Shown here: one piece after another, positions 9,836 to 18,412 of the stretch
Numbering within the stretch: position 1 is the stretch's first letter
How the letters are laid out: each line of letters begins with the position of its first letter
Assembly (NCBI RefSeq): GCF_002257565.1
Contig: NZ_CP022736.1
Coordinates: 1,178,001-1,242,000, forward strand
Length of the DNA: 64,000 nucleotides
Source of the DNA: Herbaspirillum sp. meg3
Lineage (GTDB): Bacteria > Pseudomonadota > Gammaproteobacteria > Burkholderiales > Burkholderiaceae_D
Direction of reading: 5' to 3'
Program-made: the position numbers and the translations under genes
Notes under the pieces: generated by a model
Seen by the model: the letters and a program-made list of their open reading frames with translations, nothing else
Told to the model about the DNA's origin: nothing
Database searches by the model: none

Positions 9836-10460
9836 TTCTGCTCACTCAGCTGCGCCCATGATCTATATCGTTGACGATGACGAAGCCTTGCGCAGTGCGC
9901 TCGGCAGCCTCTTGCGTTCGGTCGGCATGCAGGTGCAGGCATTTGCTTCGGCGGCGGCTTTTTTGCAGCGGGCGGCAATAGATACGCCCAGTTGCCTGTT
10001 GCTGGACGTGCGGTTGCAGGGTATCAGCGGCCTGGATTTTCAGGCGGAACTGCTCAAGTCGGGCAGCACCATGCCGGTGATTCTCATGACCGGCCACGGT
10101 GATATTCCGATGAGCGTGCGGGCGATGAAGGCCGGAGCGGTTGATTTTCTGACCAAACCGTTTCGCGAACAGGATCTGCTTGATGCGGTCGGCGTGGCGC
10201 TGGAAAAGGACCGCAAGTCGCGCGAGTCGCGTCAGGCTAACTCGGGTCTGGCCGCGCGCTACGCCAGCCTGACCCCGCGCGAGTCCGAGGTCATGAAGCT
10301 GGCGGCCAGCGGTTTGCTCAACAAGCAGATTGCCGGCCAGCTTGGCACCAGTGAGATTACGGTCAAGATTCATCGTGGCAATGCCATGAAGAAAATGCAG
10401 GCCAAGTCCTTTGCCGATCTGGTGCGCATGGTGCAGGCCCTGGAGCCGCCGTCTTCCTGA
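9828..10460 (+). CDS. FixJ-like response regulator
   Basis: A 210-aa regulator. The receiver (about residues 8-125) has IYIVDDDEALR, the phospho-acceptor in CLLLDVRLQGISG, MTGHGDIPMSV and the conserved Lys in DFLTKPF, all typical of FixJ/TodT receivers. A LuxR-type HTH (about 143-205) carries LTPRESEVMKLAASGLLNKQIA. It is the cognate partner of the overlapping kinase upstream. The regulon is unknown. Confidence 0.93.
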   Translation: MANSAHSAAPMIYIVDDDEALRSALGSLLRSVGMQVQAFASAAAFLQRAAIDTPSCLLLDVRLQGISGLDFQAELLKSGSTMPVILMTGHGDIPMSVRAMKAGAVDFLTKPFREQDLLDAVGVALEKDRKSRESRQANSGLAARYASLTPRESEVMKLAASGLLNKQIAGQLGTSEITVKIHRGNAMKKMQAKSFADLVRMVQALEPPSS

Positions 10461-10725
10461 CGGGATTGGCAGGACTGTCGTCCGGACGGTCTGGTTATCT
10501 TGTGGCCTTGCTGACTTCAATTTCTCAAGTCCTCATTCCTCAATCCCCTTTTCCGCCTGGCGTGGCGGGCATATTCTCCTGTTTTAGCCTATCTCTTCTA
10601 CTGTCCACTCATACCATCGTATGGTTATTTTGTGGCTTCAGGTTTGTTACTCTGCATCCATGGATTGACTGCCCACGTCAACATGGCACGGCAGGGAAAT
10701 AACAGAGAAGCAACAAGGACGCAGA

Positions 10726-11097
10726 GTGACAAAAATCAGCAAGATTGCAGTGGTCGATGACGATGGTTCGGTGCGGGATGCGTTGACCGGTTTGGTGCGC
10801 TCCCTCGGCATGAAGGCGATCGGCTATTCCTCTGCGGACGATTTTGTCGCGAAGGCGGGCTATAAGCATGCCGACTGCATCGTTACGGATGTGCAGATGC
10901 CGGGCATGACCGGCGTCGAACTGCTGGAATTTCTCAGAAAAGAGCACCACGATATTCCTGTCATTGTCGTGACCGCGTATCCGTCGCCCGCCACTCGCGC
11001 ACGCGCCCTGGCTGCCGGTGCGGCGCATTTTCTGAGCAAGCCTTTCAACGGCAATGAAATGGTACGTTGCATCGAGCAGGCGATCGCGGCGCCATAA
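10726..11097 (+). CDS. Stand-alone receiver domain protein
   Basis: A 123-aa single-domain receiver with no output domain. It has the acidic pocket (AVVDDDGSVRDAL), phospho-acceptor in CIVTDVQMPGMTG, the conserved Thr in VVVTAYPS and Lys in FLSKPFNG. The start is GTG at 10726. The sequence is FixJ-like rather than CheY-like. It lies 265 bp after the FixJ-like gene and could be a phosphate sink, an alternative target of the same kinase, or a receiver for the EAL protein encoded 56 bp downstream. Confidence 0.88.
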   Translation: MTKISKIAVVDDDGSVRDALTGLVRSLGMKAIGYSSADDFVAKAGYKHADCIVTDVQMPGMTGVELLEFLRKEHHDIPVIVVTAYPSPATRARALAAGAAHFLSKPFNGNEMVRCIEQAIAAP

Positions 11098-11153
11098 ACC
11101 GGCACTGCGACTGACTACGGCAAGTGAATACTGTGAAGCACAACGGGGGAAAC

Positions 11154-12995
11154 ATGGAAAACCTTTTACCGCAATCCTTCAAGCCGGATGCGAAGACCGC
11201 GTCATCGACGGCGGTCCTGTCTGCCGCGATACCTCCCAAGCCGACCGCTGTCAGCACGAGCGCCGTTGCAGGTATCGGTACACGATCGACCAAACCGGTA
11301 AATTCACTCATTGCACGCATCGTGCAATCGGTGCCTTCCAGTCTGTCGGCACGTTTTTCTCCAGAATTCATGGACGACTTCCAGCAACGTATCAGAAAGC
11401 ACTCGCGCTGGCCCATCTATACGTTGCTGTTGCTGGTGATCGGTTTCGGGATTGGTCTGTCGCTGGTGATGCAGACCACGGTCGAGAACATTCGCAGTGC
11501 CGCGGCACCGCTGGTGCAATGGCAGCTCTCGTCGCAGAACATGCATGACGTCAATGAGCTGTTGCGCGAGGGCGGTCTTGTGGACGGCAACATCAATCGC
11601 ATCGCCCATCTGGTGCACTGGTTCAATATGCTGGCGCTGTTGACGGCGTTGTTCATGATGTATCACATCTGGGCGCGTTTTCGCTCGGAAGACGCGTTGG
11701 CGCATCAGGCGGCCCACGATCCGCTTACCGGGCTTGGCCATCGCCGCGCGCTGGAACGCCGTCTGCGCCGTCTGCGCGGCCGCACCCATGCGGTTGTGCT
11801 AGGCAGCATCGATCGTTTTGAGCGGGTGATCGGCGCGTACGGCCATGAATTCGCTGATCAGATGACCATGGATATCGCCAATCGCCTCACGGCCATCGCC
11901 GCGCTGCACGACGGTGAAGTGTTTCGCCTCGACGGCGCCAATTTCGTGATTCTGTATCGCCATCCGACCCATTCGCCGGCATTGTCCGCAGCGTTGAAGG
12001 CGTTGCAGGCCGAGATGAATTCGCCCTTTGTCTGCCGTGCGCATGAAGTGTTTTCCAGTCTGAGTCTGGGCACGGTCGAATATCCGCGCCACGGCACGGA
12101 ACCAGCCACCTTGCTGCGCAACGCCGATGCCGCTCTGCAATCGGCGCGTGCCGCCGGCGGCAACATGCTGGTCGCGTATTCCGAAGAACTCAACATGGAA
12201 GCCGAACGCCGCGTCGACTTGGAAGCACAACTGATTCACGCCTTGCAACGCGATGAACTGGAGTTGCACTTTCAGCCGCAACAGCGTTTGCGCGATGCCG
12301 AGCTGATCGGCTTTGAAGCGCTGGTGCGCTGGCGTCGCGGCGGCAAGCTGGTGCCGCCTGCCGATTTCATCCCGATTGCCGAAGAGTCCGGTCTGGTGAT
12401 TGCGATCGGAGACTGGGTGCTGGAGCGTGCCTGCGCCCAGATCCTGGAGTTGCGTGCACAGACCGGCAAGGATTTCGTCATCGCAGTGAACATATCGCCA
12501 CGTCAATTTCTGCATCCCGATTTTCTGCGCAAGATTGAGCGCTTGCTCAAGGAAACCCAGATCGATCCTTGCACGCTGGAACTGGAAATCACCGAAGGTG
12601 CGGTCATGGAACAGACCGAAAACGCCATCGCCTTGCTGCATAAGTTGCGTGCGCTCGGCTTGAAACTGTCGATCGATGATTTTGGTACCGGTTATTCCAG
12701 TTTGTCTTATCTGAAGCGTTTCCCCATCGACAAGCTCAAGATCGACCAGTCCTTCGTGCGGCAGTTGAAACCGCATTCGCAAGATTCGGCTATCGTCGAA
12801 GCGGTGATCGGATTGGGGCACACACTGGGAATCAACGTCATCGCCGAAGGCGTGGAAACCATCGACCAGCGCGAATGGCTCAAGCGCCTCTCCTGCGACG
12901 AGATTCAAGGCTATTACTACAGCCGGCCGCTGGCTTGTGAAAACGTGCTGCCGTTCGTACTCAGCCAGTTTTCCTATACGTATCGGACTGCCTGA
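11154..12995 (+). CDS. EAL phosphodiesterase with degenerate GGDEF domain
   Basis: A 613-aa membrane protein. Two helices (about residues 86-108 and 158-176) flank a short periplasmic segment. The GGDEF domain (about 190-345) is degenerate: the signature position reads RLDGANFVI and no RxxD site is seen, so cyclase activity is unlikely. The EAL domain looks complete, with FEALVRW (near 390), NISPRQF, LELEITE, IDDFGTGYSS, KIDQSFV, AEGVE and IQGYYYSRP. It is therefore predicted to be a c-di-GMP phosphodiesterase. The ATG at 11154 has GGGGGA upstream and is preferred to a GTG at 11124. Confidence 0.92.
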   Translation: MENLLPQSFKPDAKTASSTAVLSAAIPPKPTAVSTSAVAGIGTRSTKPVNSLIARIVQSVPSSLSARFSPEFMDDFQQRIRKHSRWPIYTLLLLVIGFGIGLSLVMQTTVENIRSAAAPLVQWQLSSQNMHDVNELLREGGLVDGNINRIAHLVHWFNMLALLTALFMMYHIWARFRSEDALAHQAAHDPLTGLGHRRALERRLRRLRGRTHAVVLGSIDRFERVIGAYGHEFADQMTMDIANRLTAIAALHDGEVFRLDGANFVILYRHPTHSPALSAALKALQAEMNSPFVCRAHEVFSSLSLGTVEYPRHGTEPATLLRNADAALQSARAAGGNMLVAYSEELNMEAERRVDLEAQLIHALQRDELELHFQPQQRLRDAELIGFEALVRWRRGGKLVPPADFIPIAEESGLVIAIGDWVLERACAQILELRAQTGKDFVIAVNISPRQFLHPDFLRKIERLLKETQIDPCTLELEITEGAVMEQTENAIALLHKLRALGLKLSIDDFGTGYSSLSYLKRFPIDKLKIDQSFVRQLKPHSQDSAIVEAVIGLGHTLGINVIAEGVETIDQREWLKRLSCDEIQGYYYSRPLACENVLPFVLSQFSYTYRTA

Positions 12996-13143
12996 TCGGC
13001 TTACTGAATCGGCTGCCGGTCAGCTGTTGGTTGGCATCTGGTCAGGCTTTCGGCTGCTGGCAGACAAAGCGGGGCGATATCTGCGGGATGTTGCATGTAC
13101 GGCAATAACATCCTGTAGCTGCTTTCATATTTGCAATAATATT

Positions 13144-13172
13144 TTGGTGTGAGCTGAAAATAACGCGATAAT
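13144..13172 (+). promoter_or_regulatory. Possible sigma-70 promoter for the HD-GYP gene
   Basis: TTGGTG at 13144-13149 and GATAAT at 13167-13172 are separated by 17 bp, about 30 bp before the HD-GYP start codon. The -10 box matches consensus at 5 of 6 positions and the -35 box is weak. Confidence 0.35.
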
Positions 13173-13202
13173 TCGGCTGATAGCCTGACTAATTGCAGAA
13201 AA

Positions 13203-14513
13203 ATGAGCCGCCTGAAAAAAATAAAAGTCGAACAACTCGAACTGGGAATGTACTTCTGTGGTTTCGAAGCGTCCTGGATGGATCATCCTTTTTGGAGAAA
13301 TCGTTTCCTGCTGAAAGACGTGGCTCATCTGCAACAGGCGAAGGCCAGCGGGATTACCCATTGCTGGATCGATATCGATCAGGGCAAGGATGCCCCCGAC
13401 GAGACGGCGGAAGAGGATGCCGACGATGTGGTTGAAGGCGCAGTGGAAGAAAGCCCTGTTGAAGAGACACCGGCGTTGCCTGTGCTGGCCGTTACCGAAG
13501 AAGACCACGAAGCAGAAGCCGTCACGGTGACGATTGCCACCGCGGCCGATCCTTTTTTTGCAGAAGTCGAGCAGGCACGCGTGTTGTGCGAAAGCGCCAA
13601 GGACACCGCCAAGGCGATGTTCACCGATGTTCGCCTCGGTAGAGTCCTTGATATGGATAGCTGTCTGCATCTGGTCGATCAGATCACCGCCTCGATCTTG
13701 CGTGACGGCAGCGCACTCACCAGCATCGTGCGCCTGAAGATTGCTGATGATTACACCTATATGCATTCCGTCGCGGTGTGCACGCTGATGGTGGCATTGG
13801 GACGTACTCTGGGCATGGATGAAGCCGCCTGTAAAGAAGCCGGGCTGGCCGGCTTGCTGCATGACGTCGGCAAGGCCTTCATTCCGGTGGATATCCTGCA
13901 CAAGCCGGGCAGCCTGACACCGACGGAGTACGAAGTCGTCAAGCGTCACACGGTGCTTGGTCATGACCATCTGGTCAAGAATGCCAACATTCCCGGCTAT
14001 GCGACCGATGTCTGCATGCACCATCATGAAAAAGTGGACGGAACCGGTTATCCGCATGGCTTGAGCGGCGCAGGGATTTCTTTTCTGGCGCGTATGACCG
14101 CCGTGTGCGATGTCTACGACGCCGTGACCTCGGAGCGGCCTTATAAAAAGGGCTGGGATCCTGCCGAGACGCTCACTCGCATGTCGACCTGGACCGGCCA
14201 CTTTGACAAGACCATCATGTCGGCTTTCGTCAAGACGCTGGGTATCTATCCGATCGGCTCGTTGCTTAAAATGGAATCCGGTCGTCTGGGGCTGGTGATC
14301 CGCCAGAGTACCGTCGTCCTGACCAAACCGGTGGTGAAAGCTTTCCGCTACAACACCGAAGGCGAAATCATCGACTCCGAAGTCATCGATCTGTCCGATC
14401 CCAATGCGACCGACAGCATCCGCCAACGCGGTGGAGAAGAATGGCTGAAATACAATGGCCTGGACAGGATGTGGACACAGCCTACGCCGCCGTCATCTTC
14501 ATCGTCATCCTGA
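13203..14513 (+). CDS. HD-GYP domain c-di-GMP phosphodiesterase
   Basis: A 436-aa cytoplasmic protein. The N-terminal DUF3391-like segment (about residues 1-60) begins KIKVEQLELGMYF. An acidic linker (about 62-110, rich in Glu and Asp) leads to the HD-GYP domain (about 155-400). Metal-ligand motifs are LLHDVGKAFIP (near 217-227) and HHEKVDGTGYP (near 274-284). The family hydrolyses c-di-GMP to GMP. The tail is a run of serines. It is the third c-di-GMP gene in this stretch and follows the EAL gene by about 207 bp, probably with its own promoter. Confidence 0.93.
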   Translation: MSRLKKIKVEQLELGMYFCGFEASWMDHPFWRNRFLLKDVAHLQQAKASGITHCWIDIDQGKDAPDETAEEDADDVVEGAVEESPVEETPALPVLAVTEEDHEAEAVTVTIATAADPFFAEVEQARVLCESAKDTAKAMFTDVRLGRVLDMDSCLHLVDQITASILRDGSALTSIVRLKIADDYTYMHSVAVCTLMVALGRTLGMDEAACKEAGLAGLLHDVGKAFIPVDILHKPGSLTPTEYEVVKRHTVLGHDHLVKNANIPGYATDVCMHHHEKVDGTGYPHGLSGAGISFLARMTAVCDVYDAVTSERPYKKGWDPAETLTRMSTWTGHFDKTIMSAFVKTLGIYPIGSLLKMESGRLGLVIRQSTVVLTKPVVKAFRYNTEGEIIDSEVIDLSDPNATDSIRQRGGEEWLKYNGLDRMWTQPTPPSSSSSS

Positions 14514-14549
14514 CCGCGATTCTTCGCGTGGAATGACCGTCACGTATTA

Positions 14550-14817
14550 GAACTCATTTCATAAATAGGCGTGAGATGCGTTCTTTCCAGAAAGGGCACT
14601 GGCAAGGCGTGCGACGCGTCGCGTGGTGGTGCCACGCGCAAGGAGTGCAACGCGGCCAGCGCCCTTTCTGGAAAGAACCCGGAGGGAGCGTCCTGTTTGG
14701 GCGAATTGCTGCGTTACGAATCGGGGTCAAGACGTCCAGTCTTGACCCCGATTCGCGCCTTGCACTTCATCCCAAACAGGGTAAGCTCGCATTCACGCCT
14801 ATTTATGAAATGAGTTC
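14550..14817. mobile_element. 268-bp MITE-like palindromic element, no transposase
   Basis: Bounded by perfect 25-bp terminal inverted repeats (14550-14574 and 14793-14817, starting GAACTCATTTC), each flanked by TA. The interior has three further perfect inverted repeats: 14581-14597 with 14661-14677 (17 bp), 14692-14701 with 14771-14780 (10 bp), and 14717-14733 with 14739-14755 (17 bp, 5-nt loop). It lies between convergent genes and encodes no recognisable transposase. TA flanks and GA-start ends suggest mobilisation in trans by an IS5/IS427-like transposase, but that family assignment is inference. Confidence 0.75.
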
Positions 14818-14875
14818 TAGTATGATTACTGCGTGTCGTGCGTGTCATGATTGCCGGCGCCGGCAAGCCCATTCT

Positions 14876-16312
14876 TTACATGCGTTCCGGCGCGATCATT
14901 TCAGCATAGTCATACAAGGCGCCGAGGATCTCTTCGCCGCGTTCATCCACGCTTTCGGACAACTGGTCGATTTGCTCGAACAGTGCGTCCAGCGTGCGGG
15001 CACCGCCTTCGCCTTCGAACAGCCGTGCGGCGCGATGTTCTTCCCATCGTTGCGCTTCTTCTTCCGACAAAGTTTCAGGGAAATTGCGCGCGCGATAACG
15101 GAACAGCAGTTCTTCCAATCTGGCGTCGTCAAACGTGATGCGCGCCTGTGCCAGTTGTTGCGGCGACAGCGCGCGCAATTGCGTGAGTTGGCGGCGGTCA
15201 TTGTTGCCGACGAAGCCGCCGTACAAGTCTTCATCCACGTCCGCCGGTGCTTCCTTGGGACGCTGAAATACCTTGGCCCAGACCGCATGCATTTCCGGCA
15301 AGGCGGCCGCGCTTGCCGCATTCTGCAAAGCGGCGTCGACGTCGACACCGAGTTCGGCGGCACGTTCTGCGGTCAGCGTTTTGAGGCTGGCGATCACCAT
15401 CGGCGATTTGTTCAGATGGATGGTCTTGACCGGCAAGCGTGACACCCCTTCCGGCAGGTCTTCGGTTTTGCTGAACATGCGTGTGCGGATTGTCTCTGCA
15501 TCAAGTCCGGCGAGTTCGGTCGGGTCGCGGCTCAGATCCCAGGCGATCACTTCATTTTTGTTGGTCGGGTGGGTGGCCAGCGGCCACATCACGGCGATGC
15601 AACCTTGCGTCGCGGGGAACATGCCTGACACGTGCAAAAACGGTTTGGGCGTTGCCAGTGCGAGTTCGGTGGCGACGCGTTCTTTCTTGTGCAGGGCGAG
15701 ACAGAAGTCGAACAGGCGAGGCTGTTTGTCTTTGATCAGGCGCGCGAAGGCGATGGTCGCACGCACGTCGGACAAGGCATCATGAGCCGCTTCGTGGAGG
15801 ATGCCGTTTTCCCTGGTCAAATGTTCGAGCTTGAAGCTGGGCGTGACGCCGTCTTCTTTCTTCGGCCATTGGATGCCGTCGGGGCGCAGGGCGTAGGTGG
15901 TGCGCACTACGTCCAGCAAGTCCCAGCGGCCGCAATTGTTTTGCCATTCGCGAGCATACGGATCGATCAGGTTGCGCCAGAACATGAAGCGCGTGATTTC
16001 ATCATCAAAGCGGATGGTGTTGTAGCCGACGCCGATGGTGCCGGGTTCGGACATGGCTTGTTCGATTTGCGCAGCGAACTGGTATTCGGGAATGCCGCGC
16101 TCAAGACAGTCTTGCGGCGTGATGTGCGTGATCAGGCAAGACTGCGGATCGGGGACGAAATCGGGTGCCGGTTTGCAATAGATCATGATCGGCTCGCCGA
16201 TCTCGTTGAGCTCGGCATCGGTGCGGATCGCGGCGAACTGCGCCGGGCGATCGCGACGCGCTTGTGCGCCGAAGGTTTCGTAGTCGTGCCAGAGGAAAGT
16301 GTGATTGGACAT
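14876..16312 (-). CDS. sbcB: Exodeoxyribonuclease I
   Basis: A 478-aa single-strand 3'-5' exonuclease of the DEDDh type used in recombination and mismatch repair. The N-terminal exonuclease motif is FLWHDYETFG (residues 5-14). A second metal-binding region is GVGYNTIRFDDEITRFMF, and motif III lies in EAAHDALSDVRATIAFA. The SH3-like and helical C-terminal domains follow, and length matches the family (E. coli 475 aa). The start at MSNHTFLW is chosen because the catalytic motif begins a few residues later; an upstream in-frame ATG at 16366 adds an unlikely leader. Confidence 0.95.
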   Translation of the reverse strand: MSNHTFLWHDYETFGAQARRDRPAQFAAIRTDAELNEIGEPIMIYCKPAPDFVPDPQSCLITHITPQDCLERGIPEYQFAAQIEQAMSEPGTIGVGYNTIRFDDEITRFMFWRNLIDPYAREWQNNCGRWDLLDVVRTTYALRPDGIQWPKKEDGVTPSFKLEHLTRENGILHEAAHDALSDVRATIAFARLIKDKQPRLFDFCLALHKKERVATELALATPKPFLHVSGMFPATQGCIAVMWPLATHPTNKNEVIAWDLSRDPTELAGLDAETIRTRMFSKTEDLPEGVSRLPVKTIHLNKSPMVIASLKTLTAERAAELGVDVDAALQNAASAAALPEMHAVWAKVFQRPKEAPADVDEDLYGGFVGNNDRRQLTQLRALSPQQLAQARITFDDARLEELLFRYRARNFPETLSEEEAQRWEEHRAARLFEGEGGARTLDALFEQIDQLSESVDERGEEILGALYDYAEMIAPERM

Positions 16313-16495
16313 CGGGACAGTGATGAGTCGGTGAATGCGGAGCAGTGGGCAAACAACAGCGGGCACGCAGGCAATATGCAGGCGCGGCCGCAGCCGGTTG
16401 GAACATTCGCGATTTTAACCGACGATCACTGTCAGGCGAAGATTGCCGCCGGCCGGATGAGAAGGATACGGCCCAGGCGAGCAGGCCGAATGGAT

Positions 16496-17056
16496 TTATT
16501 GAACGATGCGGCGTTCGTTCTTGTTGAGGATCGCTTGCAGGCTCTTTTGCAGATCGCCCTGATGTACGCCGCTGTTGGCGCTGCCGCCACCGTATTCGAT
16601 ATTGTCGATGACCCAGCCGCGGGCGTCGCGCGAGAGCACAACGCGATCAACGGATTTGAACGGCGACTGCAACTTGGCGTCGCTGTAGATCAATTCCACC
16701 GAGCAGGTGCTGTTGGCTTCCTTGACCTCGCAGCCCAGCACGCGATAGGTCGAGGCACCCTTGGGATGCGTGGTGAACAGGTCGCCATCCACCAGCGGCG
16801 GGGTTTGATTGTCGGTCTGCGCCAGATGCGCTTCTTCGGCGACGGAAACATCCTTGAGCAAGTCGAACAGCGGCACCGACAGGAAGTGGCGGAAAGTGAT
16901 CAGTTCCTTGAGCGATAACGCGCCGTTGGGGCGGTTGGATTGATGCGTCTGGTAAAAGCTGTTGACCAGATCTTTGGCTTCTTGTTCGCTGCTGGCGCTG
17001 CAGCCTGCCATCAGCAGGGCGGCAGCAAGGATAAGCGTATTGCGGAATTGCTTCAC
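16496..17056 (-). CDS. Uncharacterised lipoprotein, paralogue of the gene at 17438
   Basis: A 186-aa predicted lipoprotein with a signal peptide ending in lipobox LMAGC (Cys19). The mature part begins with a helix (EQEAKDLVNSFYQTHQSN) and contains LVDGDLFTTHPKGAST and a C-terminal GWVIDNIEYGG strand motif. The same architecture (short helix, LVDGDLFT, then a W-x-IDDIE motif) occurs in the next gene on the same strand, so the two are tandem paralogues. The fold may be a small NTF2/DUF3828-like envelope domain, which is a guess. Cys residues near 115 and 125 could form a disulfide. Confidence 0.75.
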   Translation of the reverse strand: MKQFRNTLILAAALLMAGCSASSEQEAKDLVNSFYQTHQSNRPNGALSLKELITFRHFLSVPLFDLLKDVSVAEEAHLAQTDNQTPPLVDGDLFTTHPKGASTYRVLGCEVKEANSTCSVELIYSDAKLQSPFKSVDRVVLSRDARGWVIDNIEYGGGSANSGVHQGDLQKSLQAILNKNERRIVQ

Positions 17057-17437
17057 GATCTTTTTCTCCCCGGTCCGATTGCTTTCGTCGCGGTCTTCAT
17101 CCCCGTCACCAGCGTTATTCTGATGACCGGCGACGCTGACTGCCGGTTGGCAACCGGGTCCATTTGCTTGTTCTATTGCGATATTGTCATGTTGTCAGCA
17201 TTCCCCGGATTGCGGATTGCCGCGAGGAAACGCACTCAGCATGATAAATCAAACTGACGCGGTCTTCACGCATCCGGCTGCACGAAAGGCTTCGGCATGC
17301 ACTTGCCATATCCGCTGCTCTATTCGTTGCAATATCCGCCTGCGCGTCTATCGTACCGCAGCGTCGAGGGAATGTTGATAGGGAGATTATCGGAAGAAAA
17401 GGCGCATTTCTTCAATATGCGCCGGGACGAACCAGGA
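17057..17437. other. 381-bp gap between tandem lipoprotein genes
   Basis: No gene is supported here. The only structure seen is a short perfect hairpin at 17143-17157 (CCGGTT, loop GGC, AACCGG). The gap presumably includes the promoter of the minus-strand lipoprotein gene ending at 16496 and the 3' region of its paralogue. Confidence 0.4.
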
Positions 17438-17995
17438 TCAGTTGTAGTCCTGAACAATGCTGCTGAGCGTGTCGGTCAGGTATTCGCGTTGCGACGACTG
17501 TCCGCTGCCGAGAAACTCGATATCGTCGATGCGCCATTGATTGTTCTCTTTGACGAGCAGCAATTTGTCTTTCCAGCTTTCGTCACTGCTGCCGCCTTTG
17601 CTGTCGCTACTGCCTGTGTGGCGAAACTTTACCTGGCAGGAGGCGCGATTGTCTTCGCTTTCACAGCTGTCCATCTTGAACGAGGTGGCGCCTTCAAACA
17701 AGGACGTGAACAGGTCGCCGTCGACCAGCGGTGGCACCGGCTCTTCGGCAGCAGCGTGGTATTTGACTTCGGTTTCCGAGGCTTTGCTCAGTAGCGCGAA
17801 CAAGGCTTGCGAGAGGAAAGGCTGCAACAGTTTGAGTTCGTCGGCATTGGGAATGCCGGGGGTATGCGACTTCAGATGCTGTTGGTAAAACCCGGAAATC
17901 ACCTGCTCCTGCAAGTGCGTATCATCCGGCGGCTCGCCGCACGCTGTCGCACAGGCGACGGTGAACAAGGCTGCGATGCGGGTAAAAATCTTCAT
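17438..17995 (-). CDS. Uncharacterised secreted protein or lipoprotein, paralogue of the gene at 16496
   Basis: A 185-aa product from MKIFTRIAALF. The signal peptide ends around ACATACGEPP, so Cys may be lipidated, though this lipobox is weaker than its paralogue's. Shared landmarks are an N-terminal helix (EQVISGFYQQHLKSH), PPLVDGDLFTSLFEGATSF, a Cys pair (SCESEDNRASCQV) and a terminal WRIDDIEFLG motif. A Ser/Gly/Asp-rich insertion (SSDSKGGSSDES) distinguishes it. An in-frame ATG at 18085 would run through the tandem repeat upstream and is rejected. Function is unknown. Confidence 0.75.
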   Translation of the reverse strand: MKIFTRIAALFTVACATACGEPPDDTHLQEQVISGFYQQHLKSHTPGIPNADELKLLQPFLSQALFALLSKASETEVKYHAAAEEPVPPLVDGDLFTSLFEGATSFKMDSCESEDNRASCQVKFRHTGSSDSKGGSSDESWKDKLLLVKENNQWRIDDIEFLGSGQSSQREYLTDTLSSIVQDYN

Positions 17996-18412
17996 GCAAT
18001 TAGGTCCGGGTGAATCAGTCTTGAATTGTGTGGAATCGTGTTGAATCGTGTTGAATCGTATTAAATCGCGTCGACTGCGTGTCACGACGTGCGGATGACG
18101 ATGCGGCCATGTCAGAGTCGCGGATGCGTCATGCGTTCCCCTCGTTGCCGTTGCTGCTTGCGTTATTCACGTTCTCAATTGTTCAAGTTGCCGCGGGGCA
18201 TCATGATGCCGCAGGATGATGAGCTATTGCAATGACAGGGCGGCGACAAGCGGGAGCGCGGGTGAGCAAGGGTGAAAGCGATGCGCAGCGAATGCAGTGT
18301 AGATGTGCCCGTATCCGTAATGACCGGGCACCGTCGGGTTGTTCGGGAAGACGCTGACGTGCTTCCCGATTTTGTTCCGGCGTTATCTTGCTTTTGATAG
18401 CTTGCTTCCGAT
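17996..18412. other. 417-bp gap upstream of the lipoprotein gene
   Basis: No gene is supported. It contains the 10-bp tandem repeat listed separately and otherwise ordinary sequence between two minus-strand genes. Confidence 0.4.
18023..18072. repeat. Five-unit 10-bp tandem repeat
   Basis: Five imperfect 10-bp units run without a gap: GAATTGTGTG, GAATCGTGTT, GAATCGTGTT, GAATCGTATT and AAATCGCGTC. They begin 28 bp upstream of the start codon of the minus-strand lipoprotein gene. One unit is close to one helical turn, so the array could be a repeated binding site or a slippage-prone spacer in the promoter. Confidence 0.8.

Noticed and set aside
14576..15442. Plus-strand frame running from the palindromic element into sbcB
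   Set aside because: Its first part reads through the repeat element and the rest is antisense to sbcB, so it is a by-product of both.
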